From: WHSW01 sp963846565
GTDB taxonomy: Bacteria > Actinomycetota > Thermoleophilia > Solirubrobacterales > 70-9
Assembly: GCA_963846565.1 (NCBI GenBank)
Contig: CAWJWL010000001.1
Coordinates: 248,001-312,000 of the forward strand
DNA length: 64,000 bases
Direction: 5' to 3'
This document shows positions 48,544 through 58,432 of this stretch, piece by piece; the first letter of the stretch is position 1; the number at the start of each line of letters is the position of its first letter. A model generated the notes under the pieces. It was not told where the DNA came from, did no database searches, and worked only from the letters and a program-made list of their open reading frames with translations. Position numbers and translations under genes: made by a program.

Positions 48544-49733
48544 TCGAGGACCTTCAGCGGCTCGAGGCTCGCTACGCGATGCCGACGTACAGGCGCGCGG
48601 CGGTCGAGTTCGTCCGCGGCGAGGACTGGCGGATCTGGGACCCCGACGGCAAGGAGTACCTCGACTTCTTCGCCGGCCTCTCGGTCCACAACGCCGGCCA
48701 CTGCCATCCGCGGATCGTCGAGGCGATTCGCGACCAGGTCGGGCGACTCGCCGGCTCCTCGAACCTCTACTACTCCGAGCCGGCGCTGCGGCTCGCCGAG
48801 CGGCTCTCGGAGTCGAGCCTCGGCGGCAAGGTGTTCCTCGCCAACAGCGGCGCGGAGGCGAACGAGGGCGCGATCAAGCTTGTCCGAAAGCACGCGCACG
48901 GGCGCGGGGTGGAGGAGCCGGAGATCGTCGTCCTCGAGCACGCCTTCCACGGCCGCACCCTCGGCGCCCTCGCGGCGACCCCGAAGCTCGCCCGCGACGA
49001 TCTCTTCGGGCCCCTGCCGAGAGGCTTCGTCCCGGTCCCGCGCGACGACCCGCAAGCGCTCCGCGACGCGGTCGGCGAGCGCACCGCGGCGGTGATGCTC
49101 GAGCCGATCCAGGGCGAGGCGGGGATCTTCCCGATCGCCGACGAGGTCATCGCCGCGGCCCGGAAGGCATGCGACGAGGCTGGCGCGCTGCTCGTCTTCG
49201 ACGAGGTCCAGACCGGGATGGGGAGGACCGGGACGCTCTGGGCGTACGAGCAGCTCCCGGCTCGCCCCGATGTGCTCACGAGCGCGAAGGCGCTCGGCGG
49301 CGGACTGCCGGTCGGCGCGATCGTCACCAGCCGCGAGCTCGGCGACGCGCTCGCAGTCGGCGAGCACGGGACCACCTTCGGTGGCGGTCCGGTGACCGCG
49401 TCTGCCGCGCTCGCGGCGCTCGAGGTGATCGACGACGCAGAGCTCCTCGCGGGTGTTGCGACGGCGGGCGACGCACTACGGTCGGGACTCGAGGCGCTCG
49501 AGTCCGTGGTCGACGTGCGCGGCCGCGGCCTGATGGTCGGCGCCACGCTCGCAGAGGGTCTGGATGCGGCCACGGTGGGGTCGGCCGCGCTCGACGCCGG
49601 ACTCGTCATCAACGTGCCCGGTGAGCGCATGCTCCGCTTCCTTCCGCCGCTCACAGTCGGGCCGGCCGAGGTCGACCGCGCGCTGGAGCTCCTGGCCCGA
49701 GCGATCGCGGCCGTGACGACGCCGACTGCCTGA
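48540..49733 (+). CDS. argD: Acetylornithine aminotransferase
   Basis: 397 aa from GTG 48540. YLDFFAGLSVHNAGHCHP, FLANSGAEANEGAIKLVRKH, LEHAFHGRTLGALAATPK, LLVFDEVQTGMGRTGTLWAYE and LTSAKALGGGLPVGAIV (PLP Lys in TSAK). Makes acetylornithine. The set stops here: argF, argG, argH and argR are not in the window. Confidence 0.95.
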   Translation: MIEDLQRLEARYAMPTYRRAAVEFVRGEDWRIWDPDGKEYLDFFAGLSVHNAGHCHPRIVEAIRDQVGRLAGSSNLYYSEPALRLAERLSESSLGGKVFLANSGAEANEGAIKLVRKHAHGRGVEEPEIVVLEHAFHGRTLGALAATPKLARDDLFGPLPRGFVPVPRDDPQALRDAVGERTAAVMLEPIQGEAGIFPIADEVIAAARKACDEAGALLVFDEVQTGMGRTGTLWAYEQLPARPDVLTSAKALGGGLPVGAIVTSRELGDALAVGEHGTTFGGGPVTASAALAALEVIDDAELLAGVATAGDALRSGLEALESVVDVRGRGLMVGATLAEGLDAATVGSAALDAGLVINVPGERMLRFLPPLTVGPAEVDRALELLARAIAAVTTPTA

Positions 49734-49748
49734 TTACACTCGCCACCG

Positions 49749-50165
49749 ATGCACGAGGATCCGACACGGCGGATGGACGTGCCCGATCCCGACGACCCGA
49801 ACGCGCGCGGGGCGGGCCACAAGCCGCCGAGCGGCGGCGGGATGAGTACCGGGGCGAAGACCGCGATCGTTCTCCTCGTCGCGGCCGTCCTTGGCCTGGG
49901 CGCGGCGCTGATCGTCGTCGCTTCCGACGAGGAGACCACGGGTGGCGACGCCGAGTCGAGCACGAGCTCGACCACGACGAGTTCCTCGACTACCACCAGC
50001 TCGTCCACGACCGAGCCGACGACGACCACGACGCAGCCGACGACGACCACGACGCAGCCGACGACGACGACGGCAGCCGAGGAGACTTCTACCTCGACAA
50101 CGTCGACCTCGACCGTCACCGATCTCGGAACGATCACCGAGGGCGGCGGCACCGAGGCGCCATAG
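49749..50165 (+). CDS. Single-span membrane protein with Thr-rich tail
   Basis: 138 aa. Cytosolic Pro-rich N-terminus (DPNARGAGHKPPSGGG), one span (AIVLLVAAVLGLGAALIVVA), then an extracellular tail of about 80 residues almost only Ser, Thr, Pro, Glu, Gln with a twice-repeated PTTTTTQ unit; probably extended and possibly glycosylated. TACACT ends 8 nt before ATG (leaderless pattern). Function unknown. Confidence 0.75.
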   Translation: MHEDPTRRMDVPDPDDPNARGAGHKPPSGGGMSTGAKTAIVLLVAAVLGLGAALIVVASDEETTGGDAESSTSSTTTSSSTTTSSSTTEPTTTTTQPTTTTTQPTTTTAAEETSTSTTSTSTVTDLGTITEGGGTEAP

Positions 50166-50190
50166 AGGCTCCATTCTCCCAGGACTGCGA

Positions 50191-51424
50191 ATGCGCGTCC
50201 TGATCGTCAGCCAGTATTTCGCCCCCGAGCTCCACGCACCGTCGCTGCGCTTGGAGCCGATCGCCGCCGGGCTCGCTGCGATGGGCCACGAGGTCGAGGT
50301 CCTCTGCGGGGTGCCGAACCATCCGGACGGGAATGGTTCAGCCCGGCTTCGAGCGCCGCTGGCGGGTGCGGAGGGAGGCGGGCGGCTACAACGTCACCCA
50401 CGTTTGGCTACGGGCGCGTCCGCCCGCTTCGACGAGCGCGCGCCTCGGCGCCTACGCCTCGTTCGTTGCCTCGGCCTCGCTCCAAGGGGCCTTCGCATCG
50501 CGACCCGACATCGTCTTCGCCTCCTCGCCGCCGCTGCCGACGGGCGTCGTCGGCGCGCTGCTCGCGAGCCGGTTTCGCGTTCCGCTCGTCCTCGACGTCA
50601 GGGATCTCTGGCCCGAGGTCGCGGTCGCCCTCGGCGAGCTCGCGCCCGGCCGCGCTCTGCGTGCGGCCGAGGGCCTCGAGCGGTGGCTCTATCGGCGGGC
50701 GGATGCCATCACGACACCGACGGAACCATTCATGCGCCATATCTCGTCGATCGCGCCGCCCGGCGCGCGGGTGGCCGTGATCGCCAACGGGACCCGGCAG
50801 ACGTGGCTCGACGCCGGCGAGATGGCGCCCGACCGGAGCGCGCTCGGAATCGATCCCGGGCCGTTCGTCTGGACGTACGCCGGCAACATCGGGCTCTCCC
50901 AGGATCTCGACACGGCGATCGAGGCCTCGCGACTCCTCGGCGCCGAGTACCGGCTCCTCATCCTCGGCGGCGGGTCGGCGCGGGCGCGAGTCGAGCAGCA
51001 GGCCAGGATGCGCGCTCCCGAGACGACCGTCCTGCGACCCGCGGTCCCGCCTGAGGAGGCGATGCGGGTCATGCGGGCCTCGGACGCGCTCCTGGTCCCA
51101 CTGGCGGACCGGGAGGAGCTCGGACGCTCGGTCCCGGTGAAGCTGTACGACTCGTGCGCGATCGGCCGCCCTGTGATCGTCGCCGCGCCGGGCGAGGCCA
51201 GGCGACTTGCCGAGCAGGCAGAGGCGGCAATCGTCGTGCCGCCAGGCGACCCCCGCGCCCTTGCGGAGGCCGTCCGCCGGCTTCACTCCGAGCCCGAGCT
51301 TGCCACCGCCGTCACCGAGCGCGGGCGCGCATTCGCGCGCGAGCACCTGCGTGAGCGTGAGGTCGAGCGTCTCGCGGAACTGCTGCGCGATCTGCTGAAC
51401 CCGCGGCTAACCTGCCAGCCGTGA
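50191..51424 (+). pseudogene. WbuB/WcaI-like glycosyltransferase split by a one-base insertion
   Basis: MRVLIVSQYFAPELHAPSLR (ATG 50191) to CGVPNHPDG is the N-domain of GT4 enzymes of the WbuB type. At 50329-50336 GGGAATGG shifts the frame; removing one A gives NHPDGMVQPGFERRW and continues without a break through RDLWPEVAVALGEL and NIGLSQDLDTAIEASRLLG to TGA 51422-51424. Read as an intact 410-residue gene it would be first in the polysaccharide locus. An assembly error or a natural phase switch at GGGAATGG are both possible. Confidence 0.8.
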
Positions 51425-52467
51425 GCTCAGAGGCGCGGACCGCGCTCGTCGTCGGTGGGGCCGGGTACGTCGGCAACGTGCTCGTTCGGCGCCTGCTGGC
51501 GCGCGGCTACGGCGTGCGCGTGCTCGACCGGCTGATCTTCGACCACGGGGAGGCGATCGCCTCGCTGCTCGAGGACGATCGATTCGAGTTCGTGCACGGC
51601 GATCTTCGCGATCCGGCGACCGTCGACGCGGCGCTCGACGAGGTCACGGACGTCGTCCTCCTGGCGGGGCTCGTCGGTGATCCGATCACGAAGATGTATC
51701 CCGAGCTCTCCGACGCGATCAATCTCGACGGCTGCACGACGGTGTTGGAGCGCCTCGAGGCCCACGGGATCGACCGGATGGTCTTCACGTCGACATGCAG
51801 CAACTACGGGCTGCGTGACACCGACGAGCCGGCGACGGAGACTTCGGAGCTCGCCCCGGTGTCTCGCTACGCGCACCAGAAGGTCGCGATCGAGGAGCGC
51901 ATCCTGGCGCTGCGTGGCTCGGTGGGCCTGACCCCGACGGTGCTCCGGATCGCGACCGCGTACGGCCTCTCGCCGAGGATGCGGTTCGATCTGACGATCT
52001 CCGAGTTCACGGCAACGATGGCATCGGGCGAGGAGCTCGTCGTCTACGACGCCGACACGTGGCGTCCTTACTGCCACGTGGTCGACATCTCCGACGCGGT
52101 GATCTCGGTGCTCGAGGCGCCGGCCGAGCGGGTTGCCTTCGAGGTCTTCAACACGGGCCATGCCGACGAGAACTACACGAAGCGGATGGTCGTCGAGATG
52201 ATCCAGGAGCAGCTGGGCGGGAGCGGGGTCGTCTCCTACGTCGAGGGCGGGGTGGACCCGCGCAACTACCGGGTCAACTTCGACAAGATCGCGTCGGTCG
52301 TCGGCTTCGAGCCTCGCCATCGCGCCCGCGGCTCCGTCGCGGCGCTGATCGGGGCGGTACGGGCCGGCGTGTACCGCGACCGGGCGGGGCGGTCCGGGTT
52401 CTTCACGAATCACGCGATCAGCGACGCCTACGTGGCGGCGTCCGGGATCGATTCCGGAGCCGATTGA
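51421..52467 (+). CDS. NAD-dependent sugar epimerase/dehydratase
   Basis: 348 aa from GTG 51421. LVVGGAGYVGNVLVRRLLARGYGVRVLDRL is the GxxGxxG site; MVFTSTCSNYGL and SRYAHQKVAIEE give the Ser and YxxxK of extended SDRs (here Tyr-Ala-His-Gln-Lys). RIATAYGLSPRMRFD and PYCHVVDISDAV follow. Acts on NDP-sugars; product unknown. TAACCT ends 7 nt before the start. Confidence 0.9.
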   Translation: MSSEARTALVVGGAGYVGNVLVRRLLARGYGVRVLDRLIFDHGEAIASLLEDDRFEFVHGDLRDPATVDAALDEVTDVVLLAGLVGDPITKMYPELSDAINLDGCTTVLERLEAHGIDRMVFTSTCSNYGLRDTDEPATETSELAPVSRYAHQKVAIEERILALRGSVGLTPTVLRIATAYGLSPRMRFDLTISEFTATMASGEELVVYDADTWRPYCHVVDISDAVISVLEAPAERVAFEVFNTGHADENYTKRMVVEMIQEQLGGSGVVSYVEGGVDPRNYRVNFDKIASVVGFEPRHRARGSVAALIGAVRAGVYRDRAGRSGFFTNHAISDAYVAASGIDSGAD

Positions 52468-53204
52468 TGAGGGCGGCGATCCTGGCGGGGGGCCAGGGAA
52501 CCCGGCTCGCGCCGTATACGACCGTTCTGCCGAAGCCACTGGTGCCCGTCGGCGAGCGGCCGATCCTGGAGCTGATACTTCGGCAGCTCGCAGCACGCGG
52601 CTTCACGCGCTTCGACCTCTGCGTCGCACATCTCGGCGAGCTGATCCAGGCCTTCCTCAGCCAGAGCGACGCCGTTCCTCCCGGGGTCGACATCCACTAC
52701 CACTGGGAGGATGAGCCGCTTGGCACGGCCGGCGCCGTGCGCGAGTTGGAGCGCGACGACGGAGCGCTGCTGGTGATGAACGCGGACGTGCTGACGACAA
52801 TCGACTTCGCGGAGCTGATGCGTTTTCACGACCAGCAGGCATCGACGCTGACGATCGCGACGCACACGCGGGACGTGAAGCTCGAGCTCGGCATCATCGA
52901 GGGCGAGGAGTCGTCTGTGAGCGGGTACATCGAGAAGCCCACCCTGAGCTATGAGGTGAGCATGGGCATCTACGTGTATTCGCCCGAGGCGGTCGAGGCG
53001 ATCCCACCCGGCCGGTTCGATTTCCCCGATCTCGTGCTCGCCCTCCTCGACGCCGGCAAGCCGGTGTCTCGATATCCGTTCGACGGCGTGTGGTTTGACG
53101 TCGGCACGCCTGGCGATCTGACCCAGGCGACCGAGGCGTATCTGGCAGACCCGGGGAAGTTCGATCCGCTCGCCAAGCCGAACGACCGACCGGTCGTGGG
53201 TTAG
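52467..53204 (+). CDS. Sugar-1-phosphate nucleotidyltransferase
   Basis: 245 aa (ATGA overlap with the epimerase gene). AAILAGGQGTRLAPYTTVLPKPLVPVGERPIL is the nucleotide-binding signature; DEPLGTAGAVRELE, LVMNADVLTTIDF, SGYIEKPTLSYEVSMGIYVY and GVWFDVGTPGDLTQA complete the pyrophosphorylase core. Makes an NDP-sugar (GDP- or dTDP-type not decidable). Overlaps the convergent glycosyltransferase by 4 nt. Confidence 0.92.
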   Translation: MRAAILAGGQGTRLAPYTTVLPKPLVPVGERPILELILRQLAARGFTRFDLCVAHLGELIQAFLSQSDAVPPGVDIHYHWEDEPLGTAGAVRELERDDGALLVMNADVLTTIDFAELMRFHDQQASTLTIATHTRDVKLELGIIEGEESSVSGYIEKPTLSYEVSMGIYVYSPEAVEAIPPGRFDFPDLVLALLDAGKPVSRYPFDGVWFDVGTPGDLTQATEAYLADPGKFDPLAKPNDRPVVG

Positions 53205-54415
53205 CGCGCCGCGCCCCGAAACAGCGTCGCGAGCCGCTCCGCCGACACCCGGATGTCGAACTCACGCTCGACGAGCGCCCGCCCGGCAGCGGGGTCGTAG
53301 GTCTCGCCCTCGAGCACCCGCACCATCGCCGCCGCGAGGCTCTCCGGATCGCCGGGCTCAGCGAGCTCGCCGCTCACGCCCTCTTCGATCAGCTCCGGAA
53401 CCGCTGAGAGACGCGAGGCGACGACCGGAAGTCCCGAGGCCAGGGCTTCGATCAGCGCCACGGGGAGCCCCTCCATCTGCCCGTCGCGAGCGATGATGCT
53501 CGGAAGCACGAACATGTCCGCCCGAGCAAGCATCGAGCGGACCGCGTCCTCGGTCTTGGGACCGTGGAGGCGGACCCGGGAGCCGAGGCCCAGTTCCTCG
53601 GCACGACGTTCGAGCTCTGCGCGCAACTCGCCGTCGCCGACGACGTCGAGCGTCAGTCGCTCGAGCCGCGCCTCACCCGCGAGGGCTGCGAACAACACGG
53701 CGTGACCCTTCTTTTCCTGGAGGGTGGCGACGGTCAGAGCCCGCACCTCACCGCTCACCGGCATCGCTCGGGGGGCGAAGGAGAACGCCGCCGGCGCGAC
53801 GCCGCAATGCACCACGTGGATCGGGGTGTCCGCTCCGCCGCCGTGCTCCACCAGGAACCCGCGGTTGAACTCCGAGATTGTCACCACGAACGCCGCGTCG
53901 CGGATCTTTCGCTCGAGCATCGCCTGCGACGTGAAGATGTCGTGCGCATGCGCGGTGAAGCTGTAGGTCACGTCGCACAGCTGAGCGCACACCCACGCAC
54001 TCAGGGCCGGGAACGTCGCCCAGTGCGCGTGGACATGCTCGATCTCGCGCTCCGCGACGATGCGCGCGTGGGCCGCGGCCAGAGGCAGGGTGGCGAGGGA
54101 CTTCAGCACCAGCATCGGCTCTCGCCAGGTGGACGCGACCACCCGGCCCACGATCCGCGCCCAGGTGACCGGCCGGCGAACGATGGACGCCGCCAACGCG
54201 GACGCTGCAGCCCCGCCCCCCGGTCGCGGCGGCTGGCCCAGCCACGCCGACGCATCGGGGTGGACGAAGCGGTTGGAGTTGCGGAAGAGGGACAGCAGGG
54301 TGATGTCGAAGCCGCCGAGCCGTGTGAGCTCGTTCAGCTCGCGGACGATGAACGTCTCCGAGGCGACCGGGAACCGGGAAACGATGTACGCGAGCCGCAT
54401 CGGGCCGGTACTCAT
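53201..54415 (-). CDS. GT4 glycosyltransferase
   Basis: 404 aa from ATG 54415 (MSTGPMRLAYIVSRFPVASE); a longer upstream frame is antisense to the flippase gene. HVHAHWATFPALSAWV, YSFTAHAHDIFTSQAMLERK, VVHCGVAPAAFSFAP, LTVATLQEKKGHAVLF and EGLPVALIEALASGLPVVASRLS are GT-B motifs (E-x7-E). Uses a nucleotide sugar to extend the lipid-linked glycan. ATGA overlap with the flippase gene upstream. Confidence 0.9.
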   Translation of the reverse strand: MSTGPMRLAYIVSRFPVASETFIVRELNELTRLGGFDITLLSLFRNSNRFVHPDASAWLGQPPRPGGGAAASALAASIVRRPVTWARIVGRVVASTWREPMLVLKSLATLPLAAAHARIVAEREIEHVHAHWATFPALSAWVCAQLCDVTYSFTAHAHDIFTSQAMLERKIRDAAFVVTISEFNRGFLVEHGGGADTPIHVVHCGVAPAAFSFAPRAMPVSGEVRALTVATLQEKKGHAVLFAALAGEARLERLTLDVVGDGELRAELERRAEELGLGSRVRLHGPKTEDAVRSMLARADMFVLPSIIARDGQMEGLPVALIEALASGLPVVASRLSAVPELIEEGVSGELAEPGDPESLAAAMVRVLEGETYDPAAGRALVEREFDIRVSAERLATLFRGAAR

Positions 54416-55941
54416 CGTGTCCTCCCGGGAAGTCGCGCGCGCGCCTCGGCCCAGATCTCCTTCGCCGTCTCGGGGGCGAGTACGCGCAGGCCGGCCGCAT
54501 AGAGGCTCGCGAACACGGCCGCCTCGGCGGCCAGGAGGGCGAGCCCGGGGACGGTCGGATGCGTTACGGGCTCGAGCACCAGGCGATCGAGCGGGAGGAC
54601 CGCGAGCGCCGCGACGACGGCCGCGATGATCGGTGGCCAGATGTCCGCCCACATCACTCGGAGGTCGACCCCGGTCATTCGCCGCGCGATCGTGAGCGCG
54701 TACCCCGCGCCCGCGAGCGAGCCGATCGACAGGCTTGCCGCGGCCGCCTGCAGGTCGATCTGGGCCAGCGGCACCATCGTGCCGATTGTGACCACAGTGA
54801 TCAGCCCGTAGAGGCGCGGAAGCGGGCTCGGGTCGCCGGTCGCCTTCACCGTCTCGGCCACCGCCGTGACGATGCAGCCGCCGCCGGCGTACAGGCACAT
54901 GGACGTGACCGCGTAGCCCGCCGGCAGCCAGACGTCTCCGAAGACCAGCGCGGCGGTTGCCGGGCCGAGGGGAATCAGCATGAGGCCGGCCGGGAGCCCG
55001 AATGCCGCGAGCCATCTGAGCGAACGCCGGAAGGCGGCGTTCAGGCGATCCCGGTCGCCGTGAATCCGCGCGAGCGCGGGGAAGACAACGAAGCCGGCCG
55101 CGGAGAGGAGAAAGTGGTAGGGGAGTGAGCCGATGCGAAGCGCATAGCGAAACTGCCCGAGGGCGGCGGTGCCCAGCTCCTTGCCGATGACGACTGTGTC
55201 GGCGGCGTACTCGCCAAGGCGCAGGATGCCCGTGGCGACGAACACGTGGCGGCCGTAGGAGACCAGTTCGCGCCACATCGAGACCGTCGCCCCGCGCAGG
55301 GTCGGGCGCCAGCCCGCCAGGACCCACGAGAGCGTCGTGTTGGTGAAGAAGCTTGCGTACTGCCCGAGCACGAGCGACCACGGGCCCATACCCTCGGAGG
55401 CGCTGACGATCGCCACGGTCCCGAACACGATCACCCCCAGCGGATCGACAGCCACCAGCCGGAGAAACGAGAACCGGCGCTGAAGCACGGAATCGGGGAC
55501 GACGGAGAGGGTGTTGACCAGGACAAGGGCCGCGGAGGCCAGCGCGAGCTCCATGATCTCATCGCTGTCGAACAAGACGCCGAGCAGCGGCGCCACTGCC
55601 ACGCCCGCAAGCGTGGCCAGGAGGCCACCGATCATCGTTGCCGCGAGGGCCGTGCTTCGGGCCTCCTCGAGACGGTCGCTACGTTGAACGAGGGCAGCCT
55701 GCAGCCCGCTCCCGGTCAGCAGAATTCCGAAGCCGACGAGGACCGTCGCCGCTGCGTACTCCCCGAACTCCTCCGGCAGCAGGAGCCGCGAGAGAACGAT
55801 GTAGACGGCGAGGTTGAGCGTCTGCGCGAGCAGGTAGCCGCCACCGGCCTGGCCGGCGCCGCGGATCACCGTCGCGGCGAGACCCCCGGGATGGTGCTCG
55901 TCGCGTGTCGGGTCCTCCGGCGAGGTCGGACCCGTGCTCAT
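54412..55941 (-). CDS. Wzx-type polysaccharide flippase
   Basis: 509 aa from ATG 55941 (MSTGPTSPEDPTRDEHHPGG). About 12-14 spans: GYLLAQTLNLAVYIVLSRLLLPEEFGEYAAA is the typical opening, then RSDRLEEARSTALAA and VVIGKELGTAALGQFRYALRI. MATE-like fold, moves undecaprenyl-linked repeat units across the membrane for the polymerase encoded at 59754-61160. Confidence 0.9.
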   Translation of the reverse strand: MSTGPTSPEDPTRDEHHPGGLAATVIRGAGQAGGGYLLAQTLNLAVYIVLSRLLLPEEFGEYAAATVLVGFGILLTGSGLQAALVQRSDRLEEARSTALAATMIGGLLATLAGVAVAPLLGVLFDSDEIMELALASAALVLVNTLSVVPDSVLQRRFSFLRLVAVDPLGVIVFGTVAIVSASEGMGPWSLVLGQYASFFTNTTLSWVLAGWRPTLRGATVSMWRELVSYGRHVFVATGILRLGEYAADTVVIGKELGTAALGQFRYALRIGSLPYHFLLSAAGFVVFPALARIHGDRDRLNAAFRRSLRWLAAFGLPAGLMLIPLGPATAALVFGDVWLPAGYAVTSMCLYAGGGCIVTAVAETVKATGDPSPLPRLYGLITVVTIGTMVPLAQIDLQAAAASLSIGSLAGAGYALTIARRMTGVDLRVMWADIWPPIIAAVVAALAVLPLDRLVLEPVTHPTVPGLALLAAEAAVFASLYAAGLRVLAPETAKEIWAEARARLPGRTR

Positions 55942-56023
55942 CGCCCGAAGCTTGCCGGATCGGGTTTCGGCAGGCGTGCTGCCACCGCGCGGCGCATCAT
56001 CACCACCCGCGCGGCGTCCGCGT

Positions 56024-57049
56024 ATGGTCATGCCCGTGATCGACGAGGCGGTCCAACGTTTGAAGTCGACGACGAAGCGCTGGCGCGCCGGCGTGATCAC
56101 CGGCCGGGTGGCCGTCGAGCGGATCCGCGACCTTAGGCGCGTGCTGGGGCGCCGCGACGGCGTGATGGGGGCGACGCACCGGCGCTTCTCGCGCGAGGAC
56201 AGCCTGGCCTACATCGACGAGGTCTTCGAGGACTATCTCGCCTACGGAGACCTGGGCCGGGAAGACATCTTTGGCGCGCGCGTCCTCGAGCTTGGCCCCG
56301 GAGACAACCTCGGCGTGGCTCTGCGCTTCCTGGCCCGAGGCGCCGATCGGGTGGTCGGCACGGATCGCTTTCTGCCGATTCGCGACCCGACCCAGGAGCG
56401 GGAGATCTACTCCGCCCTCGTCGCCCGGCTACCCCCGGAAGAGCGCCGGCGGGTGGCCCCGGTCGCAGAGCGCGGGACCGGCGCGTTCGAGGAGGTCGGA
56501 CTGGCACTGCTCGCGGAGACTCCGATCGAGGACGCGCCGGCGATTCTGGGGGCGGCCCAGTTCGATCTGATCGTCTCGCGCGCGGTGCTCGAGCACGTGC
56601 ACGACCTCGAGCGTGCCTTCGAGGCGATGGATCAGCTGCTGGTCGGCGGCGGTCTGATGATCCACAAGGTCGACCTGCGGGATCACGGACTGTTCACGGA
56701 CGGCGGCCACAACTCGCTCACCTTCCTGACGCTGAGCGACCGTGTCTACCGATGGATGGGGGAGGAATCGGCGGGCCTTCCGAACCGGGTTCCGATCGGC
56801 TGGTACATCGACGAGATGGCAGGACGCGGCTACGAGGCCTCCTACATGATCACCCACGTGGCGGGGGTCGAGGAGGAGCTGTTGCCGCCCGTGCCGCTCG
56901 CGGACCAAGCGGAGCTGATCGGGCGCGTGAAGGGTGGGATCGATGCCATCCGGCCGCGCCTCGCGCCGGCGTTCGCCGCGCTTGCCGATGAAGAGCTGGC
57001 CGTGGCCGGATTCGTCCTGGCCGCTCGAAAGCCCGGCGCTGCGGAGTAG
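56024..57049 (+). CDS. SAM-dependent methyltransferase in polysaccharide locus
   Basis: 341 aa. GARVLELGPGDNLGVALRFLARGADRVVGTDRFLP is SAM motif I; FDLIVSRAVLEHVHDLERAFEAM and LLVGGGLMIHKVDLRDHGLF are motifs IV-V. The first 40 residues are helical and basic. The start could be ATG 56024 or 56030; no ribosome site is clear. Divergent from the flippase gene; probably O-methylates a glycan unit. Confidence 0.83.
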   Translation: MVMPVIDEAVQRLKSTTKRWRAGVITGRVAVERIRDLRRVLGRRDGVMGATHRRFSREDSLAYIDEVFEDYLAYGDLGREDIFGARVLELGPGDNLGVALRFLARGADRVVGTDRFLPIRDPTQEREIYSALVARLPPEERRRVAPVAERGTGAFEEVGLALLAETPIEDAPAILGAAQFDLIVSRAVLEHVHDLERAFEAMDQLLVGGGLMIHKVDLRDHGLFTDGGHNSLTFLTLSDRVYRWMGEESAGLPNRVPIGWYIDEMAGRGYEASYMITHVAGVEEELLPPVPLADQAELIGRVKGGIDAIRPRLAPAFAALADEELAVAGFVLAARKPGAAE

Positions 57050-57056
57050 AGAACGC

Positions 57057-58235
57057 GTGGCCGAGGCGGGGTCCGAGCGGCGGGTGCGGGTCGTTGTCCT
57101 CCTCGACAGTCTCGCGCGCCCGGGCGGCGGCGAGCGCTTGGCCGTCGAGAACGCGATCCGCCTCGATCCGGCCCGCTACGAGCGCACGCTCTGCCTGACG
57201 CGCTGGGAGGACGCGTTCCGTCTGGGGAACCCGGGGCGCGCCCTCGTCGATCGGCTCGAGGACGCCGGCGTTCGAGTCCTCGGCATGCGGCGATCCGGCC
57301 GCTTCGATCTCGGCGCCTGGCGCCCGCTGGTGCAGCTGCTTCGCGACGAAGAGGTGGATGTGCTGCACGGCCATCTCTACGGGTCGAACGTCTGGGCGTC
57401 GCTCCTCGGGACCGCGGCTCGGACCCCGGCGATCGTCGCGCACGAGCACATGTGGGCATACGAGGGGCGCGCTCTGCGCCCGATCGTCGATCGCGAGGTG
57501 ATCGCGAGGCTCGCCGATGCCTTCATTGCCGTCTCGGAGGAGGGGATGCGGCGCATGGTCGAGATCGAGCGGATCCCACCCGCGAAGATCGTCCTCGTGC
57601 CGAACGGCATCGCCCCGGTTCCGCCGGGGGATCGCGCGGGTACCCGCCGCGCCCTCGGCATCGGCGAGGAAGAGCGCGTGGTCGGCGCGGTCGGCCATCT
57701 GCGGACCGAGAAGGCGTACGACGTACTGATCGCGGCGGCCGCGCTGATGCGGGAACGCGACGCGAGGGTCCGGGTGGTCATCGTCGGCGAAGGTCCCGAG
57801 CGGTCCGCGCTCGAAGACCTGATCGATCGGCTCGGCCTGGGGTCCGTGGTCGTTCTCGCCGGCGAGCGCGACGACGTTCCCGACCTGCTCGCCGCATTCG
57901 ATCTCGCCGTCTGCTGCTCGGATTTCGAGGGTGGCCCGCTCTCCGTGATGGAGTACATGTCCGCGGCGCTCCCGATCGTCGCCACGAGCGTGGGAGGCCT
58001 GCCCGAGCTGCTCGGGCACGGCCGCTGGGGAGACCTCGTACCTCAGCGAGACGCCGGCGCGGTTGCAGAAGCCGCGCTCGGGCTGCTCGGTGATCCGGAC
58101 CGCGCCGGGGCGATGGGCGAGTCCGCGAGCGAGCGGGTCGCTGAGGAGTTCGGCGTCGACGCCTGGGCTCGCCGCATGGAAGGCCTCTACGAGCGCCTGC
58201 TCGCGGTCAAGAACGCCCTACCCGATTTGCGGTAG
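57057..58235 (+). CDS. GT4 glycosyltransferase
   Basis: 392 aa from GTG 57057, 7 nt after the methyltransferase stop. VVVLLDSLARPGGGERLAVENA, VLHGHLYGSNVWASLLG, AHEHMWAY, IVLVPNGIAP, GAVGHLRTEKAYDVLI and CCSDFEGGPLSVMEYMSAALPIVATSVGG (E-x7-E donor site: EGGPLSVME). Retaining GT-B fold, acts on the cytosolic face. Confidence 0.92.
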   Translation: MAEAGSERRVRVVVLLDSLARPGGGERLAVENAIRLDPARYERTLCLTRWEDAFRLGNPGRALVDRLEDAGVRVLGMRRSGRFDLGAWRPLVQLLRDEEVDVLHGHLYGSNVWASLLGTAARTPAIVAHEHMWAYEGRALRPIVDREVIARLADAFIAVSEEGMRRMVEIERIPPAKIVLVPNGIAPVPPGDRAGTRRALGIGEEERVVGAVGHLRTEKAYDVLIAAAALMRERDARVRVVIVGEGPERSALEDLIDRLGLGSVVVLAGERDDVPDLLAAFDLAVCCSDFEGGPLSVMEYMSAALPIVATSVGGLPELLGHGRWGDLVPQRDAGAVAEAALGLLGDPDRAGAMGESASERVAEEFGVDAWARRMEGLYERLLAVKNALPDLR

Positions 58236-58432
58236 CGCCCTCCCCGTAATGTGGTAGAACTCGCCGTGAAGATCGCGACGAGGCGTGGGGGCCGGGCGTG
58301 GGGATACCAATCGAACGGATGGGGCCGCGACGGCGCGATGGCGCCCGGCGTCGGCTGGCGCGTCGTACGAACGTCCATGAGGGGAGGCCCTCAGGCGAGG
58401 TATGGGTGATCGGCGCCGATCGATTCCCTGCG

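Noticed and set aside
49950..50110. Short direct repeats suggestive of an array
   Set aside because: They are Thr/Ser codon runs within a coding tail (21-bp unit twice), not spaced CRISPR repeats. No CRISPR array was seen in the window.
48770..50152. 460-codon minus-strand frame opposite argD
   Set aside because: Val/Ser-rich antisense of argD and of the Thr-rich tail; argD motifs are complete.
54416..55381. Extension of the glycosyltransferase frame 53201-55381 to 726 codons
   Set aside because: The added part is antisense-type, Arg-rich sequence over the flippase gene; ATG 54415 gives the GT4 N-terminus.
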